Of a stretch of 64,000 nt of DNA, positions 37,367 to 46,210 are shown piece after piece. Location: the NCBI RefSeq assembly GCF_002847305.1, contig NZ_CP025408.1, forward strand, positions 666,001 through 730,000. Reading direction: 5' to 3'. Each line of letters begins with the position of its first letter. Positions within the stretch are counted from its first letter, which is position 1. The DNA is from Paracoccus tegillarcae. GTDB taxonomy: Bacteria > Pseudomonadota > Alphaproteobacteria > Rhodobacterales > Rhodobacteraceae. The translations under genes and the position numbers were made by a program. The notes beneath the pieces were generated by a model, which was not told the DNA's origin, searched no databases, and saw only the letters and a list, made by a program, of their open reading frames with translations.

Positions 37367-37982
37367 TCTGACAGCAGCACCAGAAGGCCTGTTCATCTCT
37401 GGCCATTGCCGAATTGGCGACGCGGCGATTGCGCTGATCTCGCCGGACGAGCCCGGCTTTTGGGATATCTTTACCGCTTCTGCGGAACTCGGCGACGGTG
37501 CGCCGGACCCCATGGACCGCTGGTCCAAGCGGGTAATCGGCGCATGGGCGGCACGTCTGGGCGGCAGGGCGGTCTTTCCATCGGATGGGCCACCCTACCC
37601 CGATTTCGTCCAATGGGCACTGGCCAGCGGCCGCTTTTGGCAATCACCGGTCGGGATGCTGGTGCATGACCGAATGGGGTTGTTCGCCAGTTTTCGCGGC
37701 GCGATCATCCTGCCAAATGCGCTGGCGGTCACCCTGCCCGCCGGGGCCCACGACACACCCAGCCCCTGCGAAACCTGTCCTGCACCCTGTCTGTCGGCCT
37801 GTCCCGCCGACGCGTTCACACCCGCCTATCAGGTTGCGCGCTGTCATGACTGGCTGGACCGATCTGGCAAAAAAGACTGCATGTCACAGGGTTGCGGTGT
37901 CAGACGGGCTTGCCCGATCAGTCAAGGCTGTGGCAGGCTGCCTCAGCAATCCGCCTGGCATATGAGGCAATTCCACCCATGA
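37335..37982 (+). CDS. 4Fe-4S ferredoxin-like protein
   Basis: Predicted iron-sulfur protein of 215 residues conserved in this group but without known function. The C-terminus contains clustered Cys residues ([14 protein letters not shown], then ARCHDW and [13 protein letters not shown]), which look like ligands for one or two [4Fe-4S] clusters and resemble the ferredoxin tail of epoxyqueuosine reductase-type proteins. The N-terminal half has no recognised motif. The ATG at 37335 overlaps argB by 32 bases; later GTGs could serve. The stop overlaps the phosphatase gene. Confidence 0.7.
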   Translation: MDCGRVRVGCNLTAAPEGLFISGHCRIGDAAIALISPDEPGFWDIFTASAELGDGAPDPMDRWSKRVIGAWAARLGGRAVFPSDGPPYPDFVQWALASGRFWQSPVGMLVHDRMGLFASFRGAIILPNALAVTLPAGAHDTPSPCETCPAPCLSACPADAFTPAYQVARCHDWLDRSGKKDCMSQGCGVRRACPISQGCGRLPQQSAWHMRQFHP

Positions 37983-38500
37983 CCACACCACCCGGCCACC
38001 GCCGCTTGATCCTGACCCGCCATGCGAAATCGGCGTGGGATGACCCATCACTGGACGATCACGACCGTCCGCTGAATGATCGTGGACGCCGTTCCGCGCG
38101 CGAGCTGGGCGATTGGATGGCCAGCCGCGGCTATGAACCCGAAGAGGTTCTGTGTTCGACCGCGCGCCGCACGCAGGAAACCTGGGAAAAGATCGCAGGT
38201 GCGCCGCTAGAGGTGCGCCCGATCATCAGGATGGAGCAATCGCTCTACCATGCCAGCCCCGAGCGGATGCTGAAGGTCCTGCAAAGCGCAACCCAGCCTA
38301 CGGTGATGATGGTGGGCCATAATCCCGGCATTGCCAGCTTTGCGGCGCAATTGCCCGCGCGTCCGCCGCTGGACCCGGATTTCCGACGCTATCCCACCTG
38401 CGCGACGCTTGTCGTCGACTTCCAGATCGACGACTGGAAGGATATTCGCCCCGGCGATGGCAGTGTGATGGACTTCATCCGCCCCGACGGACGCGACTGA
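37979..38500 (+). CDS. SixA-like histidine phosphatase
   Basis: Histidine phosphatase family protein of 173 residues. The phosphohistidine motif is TRHAKSAWDD, with the second Arg/His region in TARRTQETW and MMVGHNPGI. The short form lacking extra domains matches SixA, which dephosphorylates phosphohistidine on phosphorelay proteins. The ATG at 37979 overlaps the upstream gene in ATGA. Substrate is inference only. Confidence 0.88.
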   Translation: MTTPPGHRRLILTRHAKSAWDDPSLDDHDRPLNDRGRRSARELGDWMASRGYEPEEVLCSTARRTQETWEKIAGAPLEVRPIIRMEQSLYHASPERMLKVLQSATQPTVMMVGHNPGIASFAAQLPARPPLDPDFRRYPTCATLVVDFQIDDWKDIRPGDGSVMDFIRPDGRD

Positions 38501-38531
38501 TCGCCCGTTCAGCAAGGCGACGATAATCCGC

Positions 38532-38555
38532 AAAAGCCCCGTCTGGCGGCGGGGC
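38532..38555 (-). terminator. Rho-independent terminator of the bzt operon
   Basis: A 6-bp G/C stem (38536-38541 with 38550-38555) and an 8-base loop are followed, on the minus strand, by TTTTGCGG. It lies 27 bases beyond the bztD stop. Confidence 0.65.
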
Positions 38556-38582
38556 ACACCGCCCCTGCCGCAGTGCGGGCTC

Positions 38583-39371
38583 TTAGTGGCCCAGGATCTG
38601 GCTGAGGAACAGCTTGGTCCGTTCGGATTTGGGATTGTTGAAGAATTCGGTCGGGGTGTTCTGCTCGACGATCTGACCCTGATCCATGAAAATCACCCGA
38701 TTGGCGACAGCCTGTGCAAAACCCATCTCATGGGTGACGCACAGCATGGTCATGCCTTCTTCAGCCAGTTGGATCATTGTATCCAGCACTTCCTTGATCA
38801 TCTCGGGATCAAGGGCGCTGGTCGGTTCATCAAAAAGCATGATGCGCGGCTGCATGCACAGGCTGCGGGCGATTGCGACGCGCTGTTGCTGCCCGCCCGA
38901 CAACTGGCCGGGATACTTGCTGGCCTGTTCCGGGATCTTGACCTTTTCCAGAAAATGCATTGCCGTTTCCTCGGCCTGCCTCTTCGGAACCTTGCGCACC
39001 CAGATCGGTGCCAGCGTACAGTTTTCCAGCACCGTCAGATGCGGAAACAGGTTGAAGTGCTGAAACACCATGCCAACCTCAGAGCGCACCTTGTCGATAT
39101 TCTTGATATCGCCGGTCAACTCGATGCCATCGACGACGATCTGCCCCGACTGATGTTCCTCTAGTCGGTTGATGCAACGGATCAGCGTCGATTTGCCCGA
39201 CCCCGAGGGGCCGGCAATGACGATACGCTCGCCCTTGTGGACCGTCAGATCGATGTCGCGCAGCACGTGAAAGGTGCCGAACCACTTGTTCATGTTGCGG
39301 ATGTCGATGGCGATCTCGTCGCTGACCTGCATGTGGCTGCGGTTGATTTCGCGGGTGATGGATTCGCTCAT
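38583..39371 (-). CDS. bztD: Glutamate/glutamine/aspartate/asparagine ABC transporter ATPase
   Basis: ATP-binding subunit (262 residues) of the polar amino-acid importer described as Bzt in Rhodobacter. It has Walker A (GPSGSGKST), Q-loop ([10 protein letters not shown]), signature [15 protein letters not shown], Walker B ([12 protein letters not shown]) and H-loop (VTHEMGFA). It is the last gene of bztABCD, 10 bases after bztC, with a terminator just beyond. Confidence 0.94.
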   Translation of the reverse strand: MSESITREINRSHMQVSDEIAIDIRNMNKWFGTFHVLRDIDLTVHKGERIVIAGPSGSGKSTLIRCINRLEEHQSGQIVVDGIELTGDIKNIDKVRSEVGMVFQHFNLFPHLTVLENCTLAPIWVRKVPKRQAEETAMHFLEKVKIPEQASKYPGQLSGGQQQRVAIARSLCMQPRIMLFDEPTSALDPEMIKEVLDTMIQLAEEGMTMLCVTHEMGFAQAVANRVIFMDQGQIVEQNTPTEFFNNPKSERTKLFLSQILGH

Positions 39372-39381
39372 GGATCAGTCC

Positions 39382-40836
39382 TTAACGATGGTCGCGTTGC
39401 AGCCGGCGCTCCAGATACATGGAGTAACGCGACATGCTGAAGCAGATGATAAAGAAGATTGCCCCGACAAAGATGTAGGGCTCCCAATAGATGCCCTTCC
39501 AGTTGATGTCGGCACGGACGAAATCTGACACGCCCTTCAAGGGATCGAACAGGCCCACAAAGACCACCAGCGTGGTGTCCTTGAACATGCCGATAAAGGT
39601 CGAGACGATCCCGGGGATACTGATCTTTAGCGCCTGCGGCAGGATGATCAGACGTTGCGCCCGCCAATAGTCCAGCCCCAGAGCATCAGCGGCCTCGTAT
39701 TGTCCGCGCGGCAGGGCAGCCAGACCGCCCCGGATCACCTCGGCCATATAGGCGGCGGCGAAGATCGTCACCATGATGATGACCCGCAGGATGATGTCGA
39801 AATTCGTTCCCGGCGGCAGGAAATAGTTCAGCAACAGCGAGGCGACGAACAGCAGGGTGATCAAGGGCACGCCGCGGATGAACTCGATAAAGACCACCGC
39901 CAGCGTGTGTACCAGAAACATGTCCGAACGCCGCGCCAGTGCCAGAACGATCCCCATGGGCAGCGACAGCGCGATGCCCGCGACCCCGATGGTGATCGAC
40001 AACAGGAACCCACCGAACTGGTCCGAATCGACCGGGATGATTGACAGCGCCAGCAGGGATCGTGCATCGCTGGCCGCTGGTCCGACGGCGAACAGCCACA
40101 GGCCCAGCGTCACCAACACGCCAGCGATCATCGCCAGCAGCGGCGAAAAGCCGACCAGCAGCCGCCAGGCCGCCCAGCCCAACCCAAGCGCGACCAGCAC
40201 CATGATCGGCCCCCACAGCGAGCCGCCCCAGAGCAGCCACACGCCCAGCAAAGGATAGAGGAACGAAAACACCAGCAGGCGGCTTACCCGGCGCTCGGCC
40301 AGGATCACGGAACCGATCAGGATGACCGCGGCAAAGACCATCCAGACCATCGGCGCCTTTAGCAGAAACATCAGCAGCAGTGTGGCGACGGTGGTCACGA
40401 TCAGCACGTTGCGCCGGATAATCACGGTTTCGGAAAACAGCACCGGGGCCAGCGCGACCATCAGGAATCCAAAGGCCATGACCGGGCGGAAATGCAGTTC
40501 CGGCGGATAGAACCCGAACATATACTGATGCCAGCGCTCACGGATCACAGCCCAGCAGGCCCCGCGAGAGCCCTCGCCCCACCGCTCGGCGATGATCTGG
40601 CGGCATTCAGTCAGACTGCCCGCATTCCAGACGGAATGGGCGAACCAGTCCCAGAAATGGCTGAACAGGAACCAGATGATCGCCACGCCCAGCAATGTCA
40701 GCGCGGTATTGACCGGCCCCGAAAACAGGTTCGCGCGCAGCCATTTGACAGCACCGGATTGCAGTTCCGGCGGTTGCGCCGGCGGGATCATGGTGTCGCG
40801 GACGAAGGGGACGGTTTCGGCGTGCATCTCGCTCAT
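39382..40836 (-). CDS. bztC: Polar amino-acid ABC transporter permease BztC
   Basis: Membrane permease of 484 residues. An N-terminal helix, then several additional hydrophobic segments (about residues 110-265), precede the canonical permease domain. The EAA-type coupling loop is visible as EAADALGLDYWRAQRLIILPQA. The extra N-terminal membrane region is a feature of BztC-type permeases. One base separates it from bztB; BztB and BztC are thought to form the heterodimeric channel. Confidence 0.92.
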   Translation of the reverse strand: MSEMHAETVPFVRDTMIPPAQPPELQSGAVKWLRANLFSGPVNTALTLLGVAIIWFLFSHFWDWFAHSVWNAGSLTECRQIIAERWGEGSRGACWAVIRERWHQYMFGFYPPELHFRPVMAFGFLMVALAPVLFSETVIIRRNVLIVTTVATLLLMFLLKAPMVWMVFAAVILIGSVILAERRVSRLLVFSFLYPLLGVWLLWGGSLWGPIMVLVALGLGWAAWRLLVGFSPLLAMIAGVLVTLGLWLFAVGPAASDARSLLALSIIPVDSDQFGGFLLSITIGVAGIALSLPMGIVLALARRSDMFLVHTLAVVFIEFIRGVPLITLLFVASLLLNYFLPPGTNFDIILRVIIMVTIFAAAYMAEVIRGGLAALPRGQYEAADALGLDYWRAQRLIILPQALKISIPGIVSTFIGMFKDTTLVVFVGLFDPLKGVSDFVRADINWKGIYWEPYIFVGAIFFIICFSMSRYSMYLERRLQRDHR

Positions 40837-40837
40837 C

Positions 40838-42094
40838 TTACCGCTCCTTCAGTTTGACGCGGGCGTTAAAGGCGTTCATCCCCGCCGAAATAAGCAGGCT
40901 CAGCGCCAGATAGATCAGCATCATCAGCAGGATCGCCTCAAGCTCGCGGCCCGTCTGGTTCAGCGTGGTACCACCCAGAGTGCCGCGCAGATCCATATAG
41001 GCGACGGCTATGGCGAGTGAGCTGTTCTTGGTCAGGTTCAGGTACTGCGAGGTCAGCGGCGGAATGATCACCCGCAGCGCCTGTGGCAGGATAACCAGGT
41101 TCATCGTCCGGTTGGGCTGCAATCCCAAGGCAAACGCGGCCTCGGTCTGACCCTTGCTGACGGACAGAATGCCGGCACGGACGATCTCGGCGATGAACGC
41201 CCCGGTATACAGCGTCAGCGCCAGCCACAGCGCGACAAAGCCGTTTTGCAGGTTCAGCCCGCCGGAAAAGTTAAAGCCGGTCAGTTCGGGCTGGATCAGG
41301 TGCAGGCCGAAGTACCAGATCAGCAGCAGCGACGGCACGGTCATGATGGCCAGATTGATCCACCAGGTCGTTGGCCGTTCGCCCGTGCGGTCCTGCGCGG
41401 CCTGCGCCCGGTTCAGCACCACGCGCCGCACCAACCAGCCGCCGATCAGTACAACGGCAAAGGCGATGGTCGCCCAGTTGATCATGATACGAAAACCCAG
41501 ATCCAGCATGCCGGGATCGTTGGTCAAGCCAATCGATGGGATTGCGGTATATCGGTTGGTCAGCGCAACATTGCCAAACAGTATCTTGCTCCATTCCGGA
41601 TCCTCACCGCGATAGGCCGCCGGTGCGGGCAGGATCTCAGTAAGCAGCGCATAGACGATCAGGATCCACAGCAGCAGCGGGATGTTGCGGAACATCTCGA
41701 CATAGATGGTCATCAGCCGCGCAAAGAGCCAGTTGTTCGATAGGCGCGCAATGCCGACGGCGGTGCCCAGAAAGGTCGCCGCGATGCAGCCCAGGATCGA
41801 AATGATGACCGTATTCAGCAGGCCGACGACTGCGGCCCGCAGATGCGTGTCATCTGAGTTATAAGGGATCGGCGGCGAGCCGATATCATAGCCCGAGCGC
41901 TGGAACAGAAAGCCGAAATTGAAGTCCTTGCCCAGCGCCTGAAGGTTGCGGATCGTGTTGTCGACCAGCCACCAGCCTGCGGCCATGACCAGGATAAACA
42001 CCACAACCTGGATCGTCATCGACCGGTAGCGACGATCATAGAGCAGCATGCTCAAACGGAACGGCTGATGCGCCGGTGCCGGTATATCTGACAT
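40838..42094 (-). CDS. bztB: Polar amino-acid ABC transporter permease BztB
   Basis: Permease of 418 residues. It has an N-terminal helix (TIQVVVFILVMAAGWWLV), an internal periplasmic region and the permease core. The coupling loop reads GQTEAAFALGLQPNRTMNLV followed by LPQALRVIIPP. The family fits HisM/GlnP-type permeases with the BztB extension. It follows bztA by 116 bases, a gap that contains a strong hairpin. Confidence 0.92.
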   Translation of the reverse strand: MSDIPAPAHQPFRLSMLLYDRRYRSMTIQVVVFILVMAAGWWLVDNTIRNLQALGKDFNFGFLFQRSGYDIGSPPIPYNSDDTHLRAAVVGLLNTVIISILGCIAATFLGTAVGIARLSNNWLFARLMTIYVEMFRNIPLLLWILIVYALLTEILPAPAAYRGEDPEWSKILFGNVALTNRYTAIPSIGLTNDPGMLDLGFRIMINWATIAFAVVLIGGWLVRRVVLNRAQAAQDRTGERPTTWWINLAIMTVPSLLLIWYFGLHLIQPELTGFNFSGGLNLQNGFVALWLALTLYTGAFIAEIVRAGILSVSKGQTEAAFALGLQPNRTMNLVILPQALRVIIPPLTSQYLNLTKNSSLAIAVAYMDLRGTLGGTTLNQTGRELEAILLMMLIYLALSLLISAGMNAFNARVKLKER

Positions 42095-42163
42095 GTAGAT
42101 CCCCTGTTCCCAGAGCTGCGGCTTTTGCCGTCGTAAACTGCCCGGGTTTTTATTCTGTTCGGC

Positions 42164-42187
42164 TGCGCGTGACCTTGGCCACGCGCA
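42164..42187 (-). promoter_or_regulatory. Intercistronic hairpin between bztA and bztB
   Basis: A perfect 8-bp stem (TGCGCGTG at 42164-42171, CACGCGCA at 42180-42187) with an 8-base loop lies 24 bases beyond the bztA stop. No T-run follows on the minus strand. It probably protects the 3' end of bztA mRNA or attenuates read-through, so that binding protein exceeds permease. The role is inference. Confidence 0.6.
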
Positions 42188-42210
42188 ACCGTTTTTTCAG
42201 CCGATCAGGA

Positions 42211-43239
42211 TCAGCGGAAGGGCGGCGCGTAAAGCAGCCCGCCCTGGGTCCATTGCGCATTCAGACCACGGGCCAGACCGATCGGGGTTTCTTCGCCGAT
42301 GGTCTTGGCGAAGATCTCGCCATAGTTGCCGCTGGCCATGATAGCGCGTTTGGCCCAATCCTTGTCCAGGCCGATCATCGCGCCCAGATCATCGCTGGAA
42401 CCCAGCAAACGCTGGACTTCCGGGTTTTCGGAATTGCTGGCCAGTTCCTCGATATTGGTCGAGGTGACGCCGTATTCCTCGGCCGCGATCAGCGCGTTCA
42501 GCGTCCAGCGGACGATGTCGCCCCAGTTGTTGTCGCCATGACGCACTGCGGGCCCAAGCGGTTCTTTCGAGACGATCTCGGGCAGAATCACATGGTTTTC
42601 TGGATCGGCAAAGGCTGCGCGAGTTGCGGCCAGGCCCGACGCATCCGTCGTGTAGGCATCGCAGGCACCAGCCATGTACTGCTGTTCGCCTTCGGCGTTG
42701 CTGTCGATGTTCACCGGCTGGTAGGCCATGTTGTTGGCTTTGAAATAGTCAGCCAGGTTCAACTCGGTCGTGGTGCCGGTCTGGATGCAGATGGTCGCGC
42801 CGTCCAGTTCTTTGGCCGAGGTCACGCCCAGATCCTTGGACACCATAAAGCCCTGACCGTCGTAATAGTTGACACCGATGAAATCCAGCGCGAGGTCGGT
42901 ATCGCGCGAGAAAGTCCAGGTCGAGTTGCGTGCCAGCACATCCACCTCGCCCGACGACAGCGCGGTAAAGCGCGTCTGGCCGGTGGTCGGCACGTATTTC
43001 ACCTTGTTCGGGTCACCCAACACGGCGGCCGCAACGGCCTTGCAGATGGCAATATCAAAGCCAGTCCAATTGCCGCTGGCATCGGGGGCGGCAAAGCCGA
43101 CGAGGCCGGTGTTGACGCCGCAGATCAGTTCGCCGCGATCCTGCACAGCCTTCAGCGTGTCGCCTTCGGCGGCCAGTGCAGCGCCCCCGCTTGCAGCGAC
43201 AAATGCTGCAACGGAGCCAAGAAATACGGATCTTTTCAT
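42211..43239 (-). CDS. bztA: Polar amino-acid-binding periplasmic protein BztA
   Basis: Solute-binding protein of 342 residues for glutamate, glutamine, aspartate and asparagine. A signal peptide (FLGSVAAFVAASGGAALAAEG) is followed by the family-3 binding fold with VQDRGELICGVNTGLVGFA, FDIAICKAVAAAVLGD and LTSGEV-type ALSSGEVDVLARNSTWTFSR. It heads the bztABCD operon; a candidate promoter lies about 105-133 bases upstream. Confidence 0.95.
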   Translation of the reverse strand: MKRSVFLGSVAAFVAASGGAALAAEGDTLKAVQDRGELICGVNTGLVGFAAPDASGNWTGFDIAICKAVAAAVLGDPNKVKYVPTTGQTRFTALSSGEVDVLARNSTWTFSRDTDLALDFIGVNYYDGQGFMVSKDLGVTSAKELDGATICIQTGTTTELNLADYFKANNMAYQPVNIDSNAEGEQQYMAGACDAYTTDASGLAATRAAFADPENHVILPEIVSKEPLGPAVRHGDNNWGDIVRWTLNALIAAEEYGVTSTNIEELASNSENPEVQRLLGSSDDLGAMIGLDKDWAKRAIMASGNYGEIFAKTIGEETPIGLARGLNAQWTQGGLLYAPPFR

Positions 43240-43343
43240 AATATCCTCTCTGTTGGATTACCGGGGCGCGCTTATCGGCACCGCCGGCTTACATGTGACA
43301 AAACAGTCAACCCTGCGGGTCGACCATCCCAGTCCATAGGCGA

Positions 43344-43372
43344 CATTGTGCCGATACATATCACTACGTCAA
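43344..43372 (-). promoter_or_regulatory. Candidate promoter of the bzt operon
   Basis: On the minus strand TTGACG (43372-43367) and ACAATG (43349-43344) are separated by 17 bases. Transcription would start about 100 bases before the bztA ATG. Found by eye; I see no clear NtrC site. Confidence 0.45.
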
Positions 43373-43398
43373 GGAAGAAGGTCCCGACGCAGCGTCTG

Positions 43399-44112
43399 TC
43401 AACTTTGACGCGATAAATGCCAGAATTGCTCTGCCAAACGCATCGCTTGCCTGCGATTGCTGGCTGCGGCATCGGCCTCTTCGTCGCGGCCCCATCGCTG
43501 TGCCTGGAATTCTTCGTCCAGTCGCGACAGCGTGAATGCCTCTTCTGCGGTCAGCCTGCCCTCTTGAACGGCAAGTCCCAGGACCAGCGATCCCGGCAGC
43601 GTCACCAGATCATGCAGCGCGGTCAGGGCGAAAGGATCCAGCTGGCCGATGCGCAGGCGCAAACGCCGCAGCGCTTCGGGATCTTGCGCGATGGGAATGA
43701 CCCCCTGCGTGATGCGCAGCGGAGCACCCAGATGCGTGGCGGACCAGTCGATCAACCCATCCCAGCCCTGTGCCTGCTGCGCGATCAGATCCTCTGGCTC
43801 GGTGGCGCGGTAGCACAGCAGATCTGTGCCGCCATAGGCGCAGAGCATATCGGCCACCGCATCGAATTGCGGTGCCACTTTTTCGATGGCCGAATTGGCC
43901 GCGCGGGTCAGTGGCATCGAATGTGGATCGATCACGTCCTCTTGTGCATCCCATTCCTCGGCGATCGCGCGCGCCAGCGCCTCGGTCGGCAGCAACAAGG
44001 GCAGCTTGCCGGGTGTGCGGACCGGCTTGTCTTCCAGCAAGATCTCATAGCCCGCGCCGGTATCCCGGATCGTCGCCTGTTTCCAAAAGCGCCGCGCCTT
44101 CCATTCGGTCAT
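43399..44112 (-). CDS. ATP12 family F1-ATPase assembly chaperone
   Basis: Protein of 237 residues related to mitochondrial ATP12, which binds the F1 alpha subunit during ATP synthase assembly. The conserved features are ARRFWKQATI at the start, the block AIAEEWDAQEDVIDPHSMPLTRAANSA, and GGTDLLCYRA. The true start is the ATG at 44112 (MTEWKARRFW), overlapping the HAD gene by 4 bases; the frame further back belongs to that gene. Its restriction to alphaproteobacteria and mitochondria is well known. Confidence 0.92.
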   Translation of the reverse strand: MTEWKARRFWKQATIRDTGAGYEILLEDKPVRTPGKLPLLLPTEALARAIAEEWDAQEDVIDPHSMPLTRAANSAIEKVAPQFDAVADMLCAYGGTDLLCYRATEPEDLIAQQAQGWDGLIDWSATHLGAPLRITQGVIPIAQDPEALRRLRLRIGQLDPFALTALHDLVTLPGSLVLGLAVQEGRLTAEEAFTLSRLDEEFQAQRWGRDEEADAAASNRRQAMRLAEQFWHLSRQS

Positions 44113-44765
44113 GCCGCCCAGCCTTTCAGCGCGTCGGTCAGATGGTTGAAATCCGTGGCGATCAATCGTGCCCCCGCCTCTGTCAGCAGCGCATCGTCGT
44201 GATAGCCCCAACTGACGCCAAAGCCTGCCATGCCTGCTGCGCGGCTCATCTGCATGTCAAAGCTGGTATCGCCGATCATCACTGCGTCCTCGGGGCCAAG
44301 ACCGGTTTCGGCCAGTGCGGCCAGCAGCATCGAAGGATGCGGCTTTGACGGATGGTCGTCCGCCGCCTGCAGGCTGACAAAGCGTCCCTGCAGGCCATGC
44401 GCCTCGATCATCGCGTGCAAACCGCGCCGCGACTTGCCGGTCGCCACGGCCAGCAGCCAGTCGTCCCTTGCGGCCAAGGCATCAAGACAATCCAGCGCAC
44501 CCGGATATAGCGGCGCGTCCTCAGTGATTCTGGCACGGTTGAAGGCGTTCTTGTATTCCTGCACCAGCCGGGCCTGCGTTGCGGCATCCTGCGTCGGCGC
44601 CAGCACGGCCATCGCCTCGGGCAGTGACAAACCGACGATCTGCACGACCTGCGACAAGGCCAGCGGCGGCAGGTCAACGGCCTGAAACGCCTGTGTCATG
44701 GCCGCGTGGATATGGTGCTGGCTGTCGACCAGCGTGCCGTCGACGTCAAAGACGAACAGCTTCAT
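44109..44765 (-). CDS. HAD-superfamily hydrolase (phosphoglycolate-phosphatase-like)
   Basis: Phosphatase of 218 residues with all HAD motifs: nucleophile Asp in FVFDVDGTLVDS, Thr/Lys region in VATGKSRRGL, Lys in SKPHPSM, and metal-binding Asp pair in MIGDTSFDMQMS. The cap domain is alpha-helical, as in Gph/PgmB. Substrate could be phosphoglycolate or another sugar phosphate. It is coupled by 4-base overlaps to both rluC-like and ATP12 genes. Confidence 0.9.
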   Translation of the reverse strand: MKLFVFDVDGTLVDSQHHIHAAMTQAFQAVDLPPLALSQVVQIVGLSLPEAMAVLAPTQDAATQARLVQEYKNAFNRARITEDAPLYPGALDCLDALAARDDWLLAVATGKSRRGLHAMIEAHGLQGRFVSLQAADDHPSKPHPSMLLAALAETGLGPEDAVMIGDTSFDMQMSRAAGMAGFGVSWGYHDDALLTEAGARLIATDFNHLTDALKGWAA

Positions 44766-45808
44766 TCAAAATCCTCGAACGGATCAGCCGGCGCATCGTT
44801 TTGCGACCAGCCAAGCGTTTTCCAGGTGCGCGCCATGTGATCCGGCAGCGGCGCGGTCAGCGTGATCCGCTCGCCCGTGATCGGGTGCTCGAAACCGATC
44901 TGGCGGGCGTGCAGATGCAGCTTGCGGCTGATTTCACCGCCCAGTTGCGATCCCCAGCCATCGCCAAGGTTTTCCTGACCCGAACCGCCATATTTGCCAT
45001 CCCCGATGATGGGATGTCCCAGTTCCGCCATGTGCGCGCGCAGCTGATGCGTGCGCCCGGTGATCGGCACCAGCGCGGCCCAACTGACACGGCCGCCCAG
45101 CCCCTCGATCACCGCATAATCGGTGGTCGCGCGCTTGGCACCGTCGGTCTTGTCGATGTCGCGGGGATGCACCGCAACCATCTTTTCGCCCTCGCCCGCA
45201 CGGCCATGACCAGACGCCTTGACCAGACCATAGCGGATCGTACCCATGCGCGGGCTGGGCACGCCGGCCACGGCGGCCCAATAGATCTTGCGCGTCGCCC
45301 GCGAGCGGAACGCCTCGGACAGTTTGCGCGCGACCCGGTCGGTGCGTGCCAGCAACAGGATGCCAGAGGTATCCTTGTCCAGCCGGTGCACCAGCTTGGG
45401 CCGTTCCTTATAGTCGAATTTCAGCGCCTCGCTGAGGCCGTCAACATGGCGGTTGCCCTGCCCGCTGCCACCCTGCGAAGGCAGGCCCGGCGGCTTGTTC
45501 AGCGCGATGATATGCTGGTCCTTCCAGATCACCGCCTGCCGGATCATGCTTTCATCACTGTCCGTGATCAAAGGCCGCGCATGAGCCTGCGGCGCATGAT
45601 CTTCGGGCAAGGGTGGCACGCGCACCTCCTGACCCGTCTCGATCCGTGTGTTCGCCTTGACGCGACCGCCATTCACCCGCACCTTGCCCTTGCGGCACAT
45701 CTTTTCGACCGAGCCCTGCGTCAGCTGCGGAAACCGTTTTTTCAGCCAACGGTCCAGCCGCTGATCGCCCTCGTCGTCGCCGATGCGAATGGTCTGTACG
45801 CCGCTCAT
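44762..45808 (-). CDS. RluA-family 23S rRNA pseudouridine synthase (RluC-like)
   Basis: Enzyme of 348 residues that isomerises uridines in 23S rRNA. An N-terminal S4 RNA-binding domain (QRLDRWLKKRFPQLTQGSVEKM) is followed by the catalytic core with the essential Asp in VHRLDKDTSGILLLART and the conserved RTHQLRAHM. The two-domain layout matches RluC/RluD. The start at 45808 overlaps crcB by 4 bases; a longer open frame to 45916 is within crcB. Exact target site is not known. Confidence 0.92.
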   Translation of the reverse strand: MSGVQTIRIGDDEGDQRLDRWLKKRFPQLTQGSVEKMCRKGKVRVNGGRVKANTRIETGQEVRVPPLPEDHAPQAHARPLITDSDESMIRQAVIWKDQHIIALNKPPGLPSQGGSGQGNRHVDGLSEALKFDYKERPKLVHRLDKDTSGILLLARTDRVARKLSEAFRSRATRKIYWAAVAGVPSPRMGTIRYGLVKASGHGRAGEGEKMVAVHPRDIDKTDGAKRATTDYAVIEGLGGRVSWAALVPITGRTHQLRAHMAELGHPIIGDGKYGGSGQENLGDGWGSQLGGEISRKLHLHARQIGFEHPITGERITLTAPLPDHMARTWKTLGWSQNDAPADPFEDFE

Positions 45809-46179
45809 GCCCAAATCCCCCGACCGACAATCAGCCCTGCGATCACCGCCAGCAAAGCCAGCACAACCGACAGGACGACATAGATCGCAGCGCCGGCGGT
45901 CTGGCCGCGCTCCCACAAAGTCAGGGCGTCCAGCGAGAACGCGGAAAACGTGGTAAATCCGCCCAGCACACCGGTCAGCAGCAAGGGCGCATACTGGTTG
46001 CCGATGCGATGCGCCATCAGCGCTGCCAGCACACCCATGACAAAGCTGCCAAGGACATTCACGACGCCCGTGGCAACGGGAAATCCCGGGCTGTGGGCGC
46101 CGATGGCACGATAGGTGGCATAGCGCGCTGTGGCACCGATGGCGCCGCCAATGGCGACTTGTAGGAATGGGTTCATCAT
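45805..46179 (-). CDS. crcB: Fluoride ion transporter CrcB
   Basis: Small four-helix fluoride channel/exporter of 124 residues of the Fluc family. It has the N-terminal GGAIGATARYATYR and the central GVLGGFTTFSAFSLDAL with the conserved polar/Phe residues of the pore. The ATG at 46179 has AGGAA 7 bases upstream. No fluoride riboswitch is seen in the 31 bases after rarA, so expression probably follows the operon. Confidence 0.94.
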   Translation of the reverse strand: MMNPFLQVAIGGAIGATARYATYRAIGAHSPGFPVATGVVNVLGSFVMGVLAALMAHRIGNQYAPLLLTGVLGGFTTFSAFSLDALTLWERGQTAGAAIYVVLSVVLALLAVIAGLIVGRGIWA

Positions 46180-46210
46180 GGCGTGTTCCTGTGCCCGCGC
46201 TTGACCAAAG

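Noticed and set aside
42076-43416. A 446-codon plus-strand frame across bztA
   Set aside because: Antisense to bztA and without any family motif.
46180-46210. Fluoride riboswitch before crcB
   Set aside because: Only 31 bases separate rarA and crcB, too short for the aptamer, and no pseudoknot pattern is visible.
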